Below are positions 22,174-33,399 of a stretch of 64,000 nt of DNA, in pieces (the first letter of the stretch is position 1; the number at the start of each line of letters is the position of its first letter). The position numbers were made by a program, and so were the translations under genes. A model generated the notes under the pieces. It was not told the origin of the DNA. It was given only the letters and a program-made list of their open reading frames with translations, and searched no databases. This DNA is from Agrostemma githago (taxonomy: Eukaryota > Streptophyta > Magnoliopsida > Caryophyllales > Caryophyllaceae): positions 35,225,577 to 35,289,576 of the forward strand of contig OY288254.1 of NCBI GenBank assembly GCA_958450325.1, written 5' to 3'.

Positions 22174-23760
22174 TCAATAGTCATCTCGCTCGTCATCATC
22201 CCCCTTCTCACATCCATTGTTGTCGTCATCATCATCATTTCCATCTTCATCTTCTTCACCGGCTTCCTGATTACCCATCCCCCTATTTATATCGAAGGCA
22301 TCTTCGGCCTCGTACACCTCATCATCCATCATGGCACCACTACCACTAGAATTACCGTGGTTAGGGAAATACTCCGATCTATACCATGACGAAAGGTTGC
22401 CACGTGGATCAATATACCCCTGTTGAGCCAAAAGATGATATACCGGGGTATTGAGCATAATAATCATCCCTCCTCTGCTCATATTGCCCTAGATGTAGAG
22501 CACTAAGCATCGCGGCCATTGATGCATCGGCCAGGGGCTGAGTGTAGGCAAATGGAGTGTAGGGGGTGTACGGAGGAACATACACATACGCCGGGGGCGT
22601 AGGGTAAAAGGGGAGTGGTCGGGTAGCTTGCTGATGTTGTTGTTGGGTTGGTTGCTGTCGAGGCCTCACACTAGCATGTATATGCGGACTAAGGGAGGAA
22701 GAGGCATCGGGGTCACCTCCCGCACCGGGCATTAGAAGGTTAGGCTCTCGGACCGGGACTAGGGAATGTCGCAAAGGCACAAGGGTCGGAAGCGTAGGGC
22801 ATGGCAAGGTGAAGTGTGGCCGACCCGAGGTAAACCATTGATACCTCTTGTGCTCCCTCTCATAGGCGATCCATTTATGGAACCTAGTCAAACAGTCCTC
22901 ATCTATGGTCGTATCCCCCGGTACGGGGATCAAGTCTTCCTCGCTGAAATTCTCATCTACCGCCTTAGCTATATGTGTTATGAGCCCCTCGAGAACAATC
23001 TCACTCACATTCTTCCCCGCCTTACTTATCTTAAGAAAGTGCTTAGCCAAGGCAAGGGAAAGGTCGGGGGTGAACCTAGGTTGACTCTTATGATTTAAAT
23101 AGGCCCCGATTATGGTTAATTCTTGTTGCGTGAAAGAGCTCATTTCGGGTCTCCCAAATATCGTACCCGCAATTAATCGATGCCAAAAACGCAAAACCGG
23201 GTGGTGGACATGATGGCTAGACAACCGTCGAAAGTCGACAAGTGTGAGACCGGTTATACTTTTCCAAACATCAATTTCCCTAAAACCGGCGGGTGGGTCA
23301 CAATTAGACACGGAGGGGAGACCGAAAATAGCACCAAATTCAGGGAGGGTATAATTGTAATCACCATTGTTCACCCGAAAAGCAACCCGGGGTGGATCAA
23401 CTCTAGTATTTAGAACAAAGCTACTAAAGAACTCAAGGGTGAGTTGCTTGTAGGTCCTCTCATGCATGTTAAATAATAATTCCAACCCCATACCCACAAA
23501 CAATTGTCTACATTGTTCAAGGATGCCAAGCTTCCTAAGTATAATTTTGCAAATAAAACGAGTTGGCTCAAGAGGCTTACCAAGGAGCTTGTAGAATTGC
23601 TCCTTTTGCCATTCCGAACCAAGATAAGGGTAGGAAAATTCGGATGGCAAGGAATTTCCGGCTCTTCAACCTCGACCTCGGGCTCGATTTCGGCTATAGA
23701 AGTGGAAGCACTCTTCCTTTTCTTGCTTGCTACCACATTCCCTCTTTTCTTTGGAGCCAT
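22174..23760 (-). pseudogene. Athila ORF-1-like gene (env-position ORF), frameshifted
   Basis: The likely start is the ATG at 23760 (MAPKKRGNVV), followed by a basic KKRKS stretch and an acidic segment. Between about 23700 and 23650 the frame shifts, and the main frame runs to 22409. It includes LGSEWQKEQFYKLL, YKQLTLEFFSSF and YTLPEFGAIFGLP, which fit the Arabidopsis retrotransposon ORF-1 (Athila) family. A Pro/Gln/Tyr-rich segment follows (about 22700-22530). A second shift near 22460 leads to a tail (QQGYIDPRGNLSSWYRSEYF, then an Asp/Glu-rich end) stopping at 22174. The family lies downstream of pol in full Athila elements; its function is not established. Two single-base shifts are enough to break it. 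Confidence 0.78.
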
Positions 23761-24276
23761 TAAAGATGAAGAAGCTTCAAAAATGGTGAACACCCAAACT
23801 CGGATTTTACCCAAAAACACTAACTAGAACCCACAAAAACACACAATAGAAGCATAAAAATGGTGTAATAAGCTTCCAAGACCAACTCCAACAAGCTAAA
23901 TCGAGTTTGAAACTAAAAACCCCAAACTCGGATTTTGGGATAAATGGTGATAAAAACTTGATTTTTTTTATTTTTTGGTGATTTAAATGGTAGAAAATGG
24001 GTCTAGGATAGGTATTAATGTGATAGAAACGGATTTTGGGTGGTTTTGGAAGTGATTTGATGAGATTTGGTGGAGTATTTGTATATTTATGGTGTTTTGG
24101 GGGTTATGGAATTGGGGTTTATTTTGTGTGTTATGAAGATGAAGGAGGTTGAAGATGAGTTAGTATGATATGGGAATGGGTTGGGTATTATTGTGTGAGA
24201 GGGAAGTATGGGGCGGGGTGGGCTTGAGCTGGGTTTGGGCTGCAAGAAGGAAAAAAAACGAAGTGAGCTGTAACAG

Positions 24277-24800
24277 CCCCGTCTCGGCCGAGAAGGCTCG
24301 TCTAGCCCGGGACGGGTCTTCGTCTCGCCTGGGACGAGCTCGTCTCGCCCGGGACGGTGCTCCAGTAGCTGCAAGTTTTTGCCACATCAACCCGACCGGG
24401 ATGGGCTGTCATCCCGCCCGAGATGATACATTTTCTTGCCCAAATGAAACCCGTTCTCGCCCCGGGATGCCTTTGAAGCTTCCCTTCAATAAGAACTCAC
24501 CTAGCCTTACTCCCAATCCACGAATAACAACTCGGGATTCGAAATCCCGTTCCCAAAAGCTTATTGAAAGCTCAAAAACAACCATTTAGCACCTGTCTTC
24601 CAATAAAAATCCCACCGAGCCGAGACTTGACGGAAAAATAGAAGACCGAGCACGAAATACTTGATGCTAATCATAGATATATAAGTGGAGCTTCTCTCGA
24701 TTTTCAAAAATTCACCTAAGCACATAGCTTCATTAAAGCTCCCAAAAATCAATAATAGAACCGCTCCCAAGACCGCTTCAAGATTCACCTCCAAAACTCA
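24277..24800 (-). promoter_or_regulatory. Diverged internal copy of the Athila-like LTR U3, upstream of the second ORF
   Basis: Reading leftward, this segment parallels the LTR's U3. It shares an AACCGCTCCCAAG block (24760 vs 28144), a CTCGGGAT block (24530 vs 27955), an AATAnGAACT block (24490 vs 27900), then an array of GC-rich imperfect palindromes of the TCCCGnnCGGGA kind (24277-24475 vs 27733-27884) and a T/C-rich strand. It ends roughly 0.5 kb upstream of the Athila ORF-1-like start. No perfect TATA box is present; AT-rich candidates are near 24183-24195 and 24076-24086. It may act as an internal promoter, or be a relic of an older nested LTR. Confidence 0.5.
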
Positions 24801-25245
24801 TATAATCACCTTCAAACATCAATCATCCTACACAACTTCACAATAATTATTAGAATCCCCTCCCTCACATCACTCAACAAAAATTCCAAATTACAAGAAT
24901 TCCAAAAAAATACAAACAAATCCTAAAATTAAGCAATTAAATCACACAATTACAAAAACTCGAGAGAAGAGAGGAGAGGAATATACAACATGACGGTTCT
25001 TTAGGAACTCCGTCAAACCGAGAATGGTGGACTCTTCTTCGACCATAGCCCTCGAGGGCTTGGAGGAGCAAGTCAAACGCACGGCCGACATCGTAATGAA
25101 GGCCCCAGGAGCGCTCGAGCCTAGCTAACCTCCACGGCCTCCAAGGTGGAGGCAAGAAGTAGGAATCCCAAGATCCAAAGTCATCTTTCAAGTTGTCTCC
25201 GGGGTCTATCCATCCCACGAGCTTAACCAACCTCTTCCTCCCTAA
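24801..25245 (-). other. Spacer between the two ORFs of the Athila-like element
   Basis: AT-rich sequence with no recognisable coding or structural feature, except that 25000-25240 on the minus strand still has codon-like composition directly downstream of the stop at 25246. Confidence 0.4.
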
Positions 25246-26304
25246 CTATCGCCTCCAATCACAAGCGAGCTTCATTTCCAAGAACCGAGGCACAAAAAAC
25301 GGCTTTGGCCTCATCTCCTTGTTGCACACCCCCACACTTTCCTCAAGTTGTGGTTCCCAATCTTCATCACTTGTCCCCACATCATCTCTCGATGTACTAG
25401 CAAGGGGCTCTTGAAGCTTGTCCAAATTATCGCACAAGGGCAACTCGAGGCTATCAATTTCACCCAACATCCTCACAAATTCCACCAACCCATCCAACTC
25501 ACTATCCTCCTCCAATTCTTCACCAATGATGCCTTCACCAAGAGCCATATCCTCATTCGTCTCTTTTTGGGTAGACGATTGAGGTTCTTCAAAGCAAGTC
25601 TCGCTCCTCATAGGGAATTCATTAACGGCCTCGTCATTGGGTTGTTCCCCTTCCCTAAATGAACAACCCTCCTCAAGTTGTGAAGATCGAGTTAAGAGCA
25701 TTAGGGTTTGAGCCGTTAAGGCATTCAATCTAGCTTTAGATTTCTCCTTTTCCCTAAGGATTTCGGCCAAGAGTTCATTATTCTTTTGCGATGGGATGGC
25801 CATTTCTTGTTGCATTTGAAGCATCGTTTGATGTAACTCCAAGTTTGGCATTTGGCGGTCATTGGGGTCTTGTAAAGCTCCTTGAAAATCTTGATAATGC
25901 CCAAGGGGTGGGGCATCATATTGTTGGTAGTGGGGTTGAGGTGATTGGTAGTATTGTGGGTCATAGGGTTCATATTGTGGTTGGGGTGTAGGGTAATATT
26001 GTGGGTTTTGGGGGTATTGGCTTCCATAAGGTGAATCTTGATTGAACATGGTGGGTTCACATTGATAACTCGAGTAATAGCCACCATGATCGTAGGATTG
26101 ATAGTCATTCATTTGTTGGTAGCCGTTTTCATAACCTTGAAGTTCATACCCACTAGAGTCTTGATCACCCCAAGAAGCTTGATAATGGTAGGGGGACGTC
26201 ATGTCATACCCTTGGTTCATAGAAGAAGAGGAGTAGCTCATATCGGCTTCCATGTGTGGGGAGTTTAGATCAAACCCCATGCTTGCTCGAAAATCGTGGT
26301 TCAT
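25246..26304 (-). CDS. Gln/Tyr-rich retrotransposon protein in gag position
   Basis: This open frame of 352 codons starts at the ATG at 26304 (MNHDFRASMG); the frame extends 7 codons upstream only with a non-ATG start. Residues 20-135 are dominated by Tyr, Gln, Ser, Pro and Gly with repeated PQYY / YxxPQP patterns, a prion-like low-complexity composition. Residues 140-210 can form a coiled coil (LHQTMLQMQQEMA, EILREKEKSKARL). The remainder is acidic, ending in a short basic tail. It is the first ORF after the PBS, where Athila elements encode gag, but I see no zinc knuckle or clear capsid domain. It has no stop or frameshift, unlike most ORFs in the window. It may be a derived gag that helps particle or RNP assembly; that function is inference. 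Confidence 0.55.
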   Translation of the reverse strand: MNHDFRASMGFDLNSPHMEADMSYSSSSMNQGYDMTSPYHYQASWGDQDSSGYELQGYENGYQQMNDYQSYDHGGYYSSYQCEPTMFNQDSPYGSQYPQNPQYYPTPQPQYEPYDPQYYQSPQPHYQQYDAPPLGHYQDFQGALQDPNDRQMPNLELHQTMLQMQQEMAIPSQKNNELLAEILREKEKSKARLNALTAQTLMLLTRSSQLEEGCSFREGEQPNDEAVNEFPMRSETCFEEPQSSTQKETNEDMALGEGIIGEELEEDSELDGLVEFVRMLGEIDSLELPLCDNLDKLQEPLASTSRDDVGTSDEDWEPQLEESVGVCNKEMRPKPFFVPRFLEMKLACDWRR

Positions 26305-26561
26305 ACCCGGTTGGAAACCTCTCACTCTAGCAACCGTCCGTTAAAGCGGCTCTAAGTTGCAAGAAGAAGATAGTCACCACCTCTAAGCACAAACTGTAGA
26401 CTAAGAACAAACGTGAGAAGCCTAGTGCTTTTTGGGCACTAGACAAGAGAGAAATGAACTTCACACACACAAGAAGCAAAAAGGAACAAAAAGAAAAAAG
26501 AAAAACACAAACACAAAGACAAAGTCAAGTAACTAGGAAAACAAAGTCCAAACTAGCACCG

Positions 26562-26579
26562 TCCCCGGCAACGGCGCCA
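26562..26579 (-). promoter_or_regulatory. Primer binding site, tRNA-Asp type (Athila-like element)
   Basis: On the minus strand this reads TGGCGCCGTTGCCGGGGA, three bases inside the 5' LTR. It is the primer site typical of Athila elements and complementary to the 3' end of tRNA-Asp. It fixes the element's orientation. Confidence 0.88.
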
Positions 26580-26582
26580 AAT

Positions 26583-28222
26583 TGATGGGAGGGATTTGTC
26601 ACGTCCCCACCATTAATAATATAACCGGCTACACCTAACACGTAGATAGGGTAAGTCGGGTCGAATCCACGGGGACGGTAAAGTAGAGTCTAAACTAAGG
26701 TCACCCGATTACTAGACTAAGTCAACGGACTAAGCTAAACTAAGGTGATAAGAAGGGGAAGAAAGCTAGACTACGACTAAGGTGACGAGAAAACAAGTAA
26801 GGAAAAAGGGCTAGGATTAGGTCGGGGTCAAAGAGGTAATGGAATGGTCGAGGAAAAACTAGAGTGAAGGGAGTAGTAGGGTAATCTAGGTGTGGTCCGG
26901 GCTCTCGCTACGTAGACCGACCTAGAGGTTTCACCTAAAACCCATCTCGGCGATACACATGACAAACGGGGTTACTAGCGCGCTATAGTGGCCTAGGTCG
27001 CATCCGGGCTCTCGCTACGTAGACCGACCTAGGGGTCGTCCTCACCGGGCTCTCGCTACGTAGTGAGGGAACCAAACCCACAAACAAACTATCACCCACA
27101 AGAGAAATGCAAGGAAAACAAGCATATGCACATACTAGTCATTCAAGCATTTCAACAAACATGTGATATGCATCAAACCAAGAGGAAACCCAAATCTTCC
27201 ACCAACATCTCCAACAATCCCTTAATCATCCAATTAACACCCTAATTACCCTACTAACCCTAGCAAGATACTACTCTAACATAATCAAACTACAACTAAC
27301 AAGAACAAAGAGAATCAACATAAGAAACAAAACAAACATGAAGATACTAGTGAAAAAGATGAACTAAGAACAATAAGATGAACAAAGATTAAAACTTGGA
27401 TGAATAAACAAGATAAAGAGTAAAAAAAAAAGAGAAGATTATACCATACTAGTGAAGAATGAAAAGAAGAACACTTGTATAGAAGAAAACCCAAATAATT
27501 CCACAGAGGTTGTCAATCTTGGATGGATTCTTCAAGAGATCCAATATACAAGAGTAAACTAGGATTAAAGAGTAATTAAGGACTAATCTACTCTAATCTA
27601 AGCTAATCTAACCTAAAGTAGTCTATGGTTTAGTGGGTAATGAAGAACATAAGCTTCACAAAACAAGGGAAGAGTATATATAGGGTTACAAGTGGAAAGG
27701 AGAAGAAAGAAACAAGCGCGGGGTAGCAGCAGGCCCGTCCCGGCCGAGACGGGGTGGTCCCGGTCGGGATGGGGTCGGTCCCGGCCGGGAGGAGCTGCTC
27801 TCGGTCGGCAAGGAGTACAGACAGTAGCTCCTCTTTTTGCTCCTTCAGCCCGGACGGGATGAGGCCATACCCGTCGGGGATGAGTCTTGTAGGCCTCCAA
27901 TATGAACTTTTTGGTCCTTCCTTGGTTCTCATGGGCTTCTCATCGATTCTCGGGACTCGGGATCGGGTCTCGGAGGCTCGGGATTGGGTCCCAAGGTCTC
28001 GGGATCGACTCCAAGGCATCGAGTGATCGTTCCTTAGCATCGTTGGCTCCAAAAAGTGTATGTAATGAGTCGGAATTGCTCCAACTCTTCATGAATGGTC
28101 TCGGGAACCTGAAACAAGCTAGAGGAAGCATAAGTAGCCCATAAACCGCTCCCAAGGAGCGATTCCACAAGGAAAATGGGACCAAAACACTACAAAATAG
28201 GCACTACAAACTACCCTTATCA
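26583..28222 (-). mobile_element. Athila-like 5' LTR (intact)
   Basis: 1640 bp, TG...CA ended (TGATAAG... to ...CCCATCA on the minus strand), flanked outside by CTCGA. U3 occupies the right half. A minus-strand TATATATA lies at 27675-27682. Confidence 0.9.
27675..27884 (-). promoter_or_regulatory. Athila-like LTR promoter: TATA box with GC-rich palindrome array upstream
   Basis: TATATATA at 27675-27682 is preceded (higher coordinates, minus strand) by five GC-rich imperfect palindromes at 27733-27884, such as TCCCGGCCGGGA and TCCCGGTCGGGA. They begin about 50 bp upstream of the TATA box. The same arrangement is at 19363-19570 in the 3' LTR. Confidence 0.55.
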
Positions 28223-28349
28223 CTCGACTACCTCACCACACTCATGTACTACTAATTGACGATATACGCGCAATTAAATAATGACAGCAAATCCCACACA
28301 AAGTGACTGACACAGTCACTAAGTAAACATAATATAGGAAAATAACCGG

Positions 28350-31300
28350 TTATGACATCCTACCCTCCTTAAAGACAAGGTTACGTCCCCGTGACCAAGT
28401 AATTACCTGGTCGAAGAGATGAGGGAAATATTTCCGCATCGATGCTTCTGTTTCCCAGGTGGCTTCCTCGACATTATGATTAGACCACAAAACCTTGACA
28501 AGAGCTTTTTCTCCTCCCCTGGTTTTCCGAACATTTCGGTCTAAAATTTCCTTGGGAACCTCCTCATAAGTAAGAGAATCCTCTAACTGGATCGTCTCAG
28601 GTTCAATGATGTGGGACGGGTCACTCAAGTATTTCCTCAACTGGGAAACATGAAACACATTTTGGACTTTATCGAGAGATGGGGGAAGTGCTAACCGATA
28701 CGCCACCTCCTCTATCCTATCCAAAATTTCATACGGCCCAATAAACTTTTGGCTCAACTTGCCCTTCTTCCCGAACCTCATAACCCCTCTCATAGGTGAC
28801 ACTTTCAGGAAGACCTTGTCACCCACAGCGAACTCAATCTCTCGGCGGTGGAGATGAGCATTGCTCTTCTGACGATCTTGTGCCGCTCGCATCTTCTGTC
28901 GGATTACATGTACCTGCTCAATCATCTCCTGAATCATGTGGGGCCCCAGCACTACTACATCGGCCTTCTCGTCCCAACATACCGGGCTCCTACACTTTCT
29001 CCCATACAAAGCTTCAAACGGTGCCATCTGGATGCTAGCATGGTAGCTGTTGTTGTACGTAGGAGAACTCACTCAGATCTAGTCGATCCTCCCACGAACC
29101 CCGAAATTCCAAGGCACAGGCCCGCAACATGTCTTCCAAAGTCTGTATGGTTCGTTCTGTCTGACCGTCAGTCGCGGGGTGAAAGGTTATACTCATCTTC
29201 AATTGTGTACCCAAGGATTCCTGCAGTTCCTGCCAAAATTTCGATATGAACCTCGAATCACGATCTGACACAATGTCCTTAGGTACTCCATGTAATTTCA
29301 GAACATGCCTCTTATAAGCCATTGCTAGCTCAGCCTTCCTCTACGTATCCTTAATTGGCACGAAGTGAGCTGATTTTGTGAGTCGATCTACTATCACCCA
29401 AATCATATTATTCCCCTTTGGTGTTCTCGGCAAACCTACAATGAAATCCATGGAAATGGAGTCCCACTTCCACTCAGGTACCTCTAAGGGTTGTAGCTTA
29501 CCCTGTGGTCGTTTGTGTTCACTCTTGACCTTCTGACAAGTCAAGCATCTGGACACAAACTCGGCCACTTCTCTCTTCATGTTATCCCACCAGAATGTCT
29601 TCTTCAGATCCTTATACAACTTGTCCCCACCCATATGTACCGAGTAAGGAGCACAATGCGCCTCGGTCATGATTTTCCTCCTTAATTCTCCTCCTTCTGG
29701 CACCCACCACCTGCCATTAAACCTGAGGCTCCCGTCTGGGTGAATGGTGAGATTTGAGGGTTCGCCTCTCTTAATACGGGCTCGCCACATTAGATACTTC
29801 TGATCTAAAAACTGCTCTTCTCGTATTTCGGCGTATAACTCGGGTTGAATCGCCAAGTCCGACATTGCTTCCCCTTTCCTTATCACATGAATCCCCATAT
29901 GCTGCACTTCATTCCTTAGCTTCAATCTGGACATATCCAAAAAAAGAGAATGCACCGATTTCCTGCTTAGGGCGTCGACCACCACGTTTGCCTTCCCCTC
30001 GTGGTACAAAATCTCCATATCATAATCTCCGATGAGCTCTATCCATCGCCTCTGTCGCATATTCAGCTCCTTCTGTGTGTAGATGTACTTCAAACTTTTG
30101 TGGTCTGAAAACACCTTGAATGTTGCCCCATACAAATAATGTCTCCATATTTTCAAAGCAAACACCACTGCCCCAAGTTCTAGGTCATGAGTTGGGTAGT
30201 TCTGTTCGTAAGTCTTCAGCTGACGTGAAGCATACGCAATGACTTTCCCATTCTGCATCAGTACACAACCCAACCCATTTTTCGATGCATCAGTGTACAC
30301 CTCAAAATTTTCGCTTCCTTCCGGTAAGGCTAGGATTGGTGCTGTAGTCAGACGCTCCTTCAAGGTCCGGAACGCCCTCTCACAGTTTTCATCCCACCTG
30401 TACCGAATCTCTTTCCTCATAAGGTTGGTCAACGGTCTGGCTATCCTTGAGAAGTCCTTCACGAACCTTCGATAGTACCCGGCTAACCCCAAGAAACTTC
30501 GAATCTCTGCCACATTCTTTGGAGTCTGCCACCTTGAGACAGCTTTGATCTTGCTCGGGTCTACAGATACACCCTCTTTCGAAATCACGTGTCCCAAAAA
30601 TGCGACCTTCTCCAACCAGAACTCACACTTTGATAACTTAGCGTACAACTGGTTGTCTCGGAGTAATTGCAATACGATCCTCAAATGCTCTGCATGCTCT
30701 TCTCGGTTCCTTGAATACACCAGGATATCATCGATAAACACCACAACGAACTTGTCCAAGTAGGATCGAAAAAATCGGTTCATCAAATCCATGAACACAG
30801 CAGGAGCATTTGTTAGACCAAACGGCATCACCACAAATTCATAGTGGCCATACCGAGTTCTGAATGCGGTCTTAGGAATATCTTCGTTCTTGATCCTCAA
30901 CTGGTGATAACCGGACCTCAAATCAATCTTTGAAAAGATACCAGCCCCACTCAATTGATCGAATAAATCATCAATCCGAGGCAAAGGGTACCGGTTCTTC
31001 ACAATGACATTGTTCAACTCCCTGTAATCGATGCACAGTCTCATGCTCCCATCCTTCTTCTGCACAAACAAAACAGGAGCACCCCACGGCGATACACTGG
31101 GTCTGATATACCCCTTATCCATCAATTCTTCCAGCTGCTTTTTCAACTCAGACAACTCCTTAGGTCCCATACGGTACGGTGCCTTAGAGATCGGCCCCGT
31201 CCCTGGCTTCAGCTCAACACTGAAATCAACTTCTCGCCTTTGTGGTAACCCCGGGATCTCCTTCGAAAATACGTCTTCGAACTCGTTCACTATAGGTATT

Positions 31301-33042
31301 GAGTCAGAAGACAACTCCTCAGCCCGAGTGTCCCGTACATGGCACAAGAATAACGGACCCCCCTTCTTCAGATGGGTCTTCAGGGTAATGGCTGCTATGA
31401 TCTTCACAGTTGGCTTTACTGCAAATCCTCTATACGACACTCTAACGCCCTTCAGACCTCTTAATGACACTTTCTTGAGGTTACAATCAATCTGGGCTCT
31501 AAACCGTCCCAACCAATCCATCCCCAGGATAATGTCAAAGTCATCTAAGGGAAACTCTATTAAATTAACTGGCAGGTCAACTCCCCCAACTATTAAAGAC
31601 ACATTTCGAAAGACCCTTGTACACCTAACCGACTTCCCCGAGGGTATGATAACATCATCGTCTATGTTTTCAAAATCTCCTAACCCTAGACTCGGTACAT
31701 GGTTACAGGGTACAAATGAATGGGTTGCCCCAGAATCGAACAGAATAAAAGAAGGTTTCGAGTTAACGAGAAAGGTACCCGTGATAACTTGTGTGTCCTC
31801 CTCAGCAGCCTGCTTCCCCATAGCAAAGAGCTTCCCAGTGTTTTTACTTTCTTCAGGTGCCCCATTAACAGACGTAGGTTGTCTGGTGGCTGCAGTTGAC
31901 TGATTAGTACTCCCAGATCCCTGATTGTAACTCCCTTGTGGCCGGTTCCAGTTCCCTTGTGATCGATTCCAGTTCCCCTGTGATCTGTTCCAGTTCCCCT
32001 GGTATCGATTTCCTTGATTAATACTCTCGGATCCCGACACCGGAATGGAATTAGGGTTACCCTTCTTCACTCGACACTCGTAAGCACGATGCCCTGATTT
32101 TCCACAGGCGAAGCACTTAACTGGTTGTCCATTGCAGTCCGTCCCTGGGTGGTTGTAGTTGCAATTCTTACAGTTATAGCTCCTTACATCTCTCCTACCC
32201 GAGTTATAACTACCACCCCCATAATTGTACCCTCCAGAATATTGAGGCCTTGGTCCCTGAGGTCGATTATTCCCATGTCTTTTCGCATCCCCCTGCACAG
32301 CTCCCTCAGACTCGGCTTTCCTCTTTTCATTCTTCTGACCGCTCAGCTCCTTAATGCGATCAGCTATTCGCTCGGCGTGCACGGCACTCAAGTATACCTC
32401 TTTCACATCAGCATTATTCCCCATGGGTAGCCTTTCCAGGATTCTGATAGACAAGCCCCTCTCGAAGCGGGAAGCCAATAGTTCAGAACTCAAATTGAGG
32501 TCATCAGAATAAGTGGCCAGCTCCATAAACTTGTCGTAATAGTCCTCGACAGTCATGTCGTCTGTCATGGTGAAACGATCAAATTCAGCTCTTTTTGCAC
32601 TACGGATATGTTCCGGAAAGAACTCCACCCTCAGCGCTTCTGCGAGACTCTTCCACCCAAAGACGTCCTCCCCATAATTCCCTTCCTCATACTCTGCAAT
32701 AAGCTTGTCATAGTTACGGTGCCACCATAAATCGGCCTTGCCACTCAAATAGAATGCAGCTTGACCCAGTTCCAGATTCTTCGGACAATTCACGGTCTGG
32801 AACACCTTCTTCATTTCTCTCACCCAGTTCTCTAGCTGCGACGGTCCACCAGTCCCGTCATATTTACTGGGACGAAGGCGTGCTATCGCAGCACTGATGG
32901 CGGCCGCGTCTGTCACTGGTGGTTTCGGAACGTGGATGTTTCTCAGAGCTTCCAAAAGTGCATCGTTAGTTTCCTTTAAGCGCGCTATTTCTTCGGCACT
33001 CAGAGTGGTTGGGGTAGAGTTCGTAGCTGCTTTCTTTGACAT
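28350..33042 (-). pseudogene. Tekay chromovirus Gag-Pol polyprotein, nearly intact
   Basis: One frame of 1233 codons starts at ATG 33042. Gag occupies residues 1-330 with a CCHC zinc knuckle at 310-323 (CFACGKSGHRAYEC) and a GNWNRSQ repeat near 350-370. The protease motif DSGAT is at 436-440. RT spans about 640-830, with the catalytic FIDD at 769-772. RNase H begins around 911 (VYTDAS, D918). Integrase has its HHCC zinc-binding site (H1129, H1136, C1166, C1169) and first catalytic Asp in MDF (1199). A TAG at 29341-29343 stops it within integrase. Integrase resumes (SDRDSRF, then the E region) until a one-base frameshift near 29065. The last frame ends at 28350 after a chromodomain-like segment (KVLWSNHNVEEATWE). 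Two lesions disable integrase only. Confidence 0.93.
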
Positions 33043-33384
33043 AATTACTTCAAAACAACAATAACATACACATGAGCCTTAAATGCTCATACATCATAGC
33101 AGTATATTAGTATTAACGTTGTGACTACTCATATCATCGAAAATATCACACTTATAACTACTCATAAATTATGCAATTCAAAGGAAGTTCATATCATCAT
33201 CGCGGACCCATCCTATTCTACCCCCTCTCAATCTCACACGTAGTTACCGGGTCAAAACCAAAAGGGCAAGAGGTTGGTATAAGGACGTCTCCTTAACCAG
33301 AAATTTTAAGTGGGCTCCTAATGGCTTATTGCCGGGGTTCATTTTATTTTCCAATGTCATTTATTTAGGCTTCAGGATCGAACT
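33043..33384 (-). other. Tekay 5' leader between PBS and gag
   Basis: About 340 bases of untranslated leader; I see no further feature in it. Confidence 0.7.
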
Positions 33385-33396
33385 GCTCTGATACCA
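33385..33396 (-). promoter_or_regulatory. Primer binding site, initiator Met-tRNA (Tekay)
   Basis: TGGTATCAGAGC on the minus strand, three bases from the 5' LTR end. This is the standard plant initiator-Met primer site. Confidence 0.92.
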
Positions 33397-33399
33397 CTT

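Larger units (their letters stand above)
16618..28222 (-). mobile_element. Athila-like LTR retrotransposon lacking pol
   Basis: The LTRs lie at 26583-28222 (5') and 16618-19910 (3', enlarged by a CACTA insertion). The perfect 5-bp duplication is CTCGA at 16613-16617 and 28223-28227. A PBS of the tRNA-Asp type used by Athila elements adjoins the 5' LTR and a purine tract (rc of ACTCCCCCACACTT) adjoins the 3' LTR. The 6.7-kb internal region holds two coding regions on the minus strand: a Gln/Tyr-rich ORF near the PBS and an Athila ORF-1-like gene further on. No protease, RT, RNase H or integrase is visible, so movement needs another element's enzymes. The LTRs differ at only a handful of positions in the first 400 bp I compared, suggesting fairly recent insertion. 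Confidence 0.85.

Noticed and set aside
30239..32430. Plus-strand ORFs up to 290 codons opposite Tekay gag-pol
   Set aside because: Shadows of the strongly supported minus-strand polyprotein.
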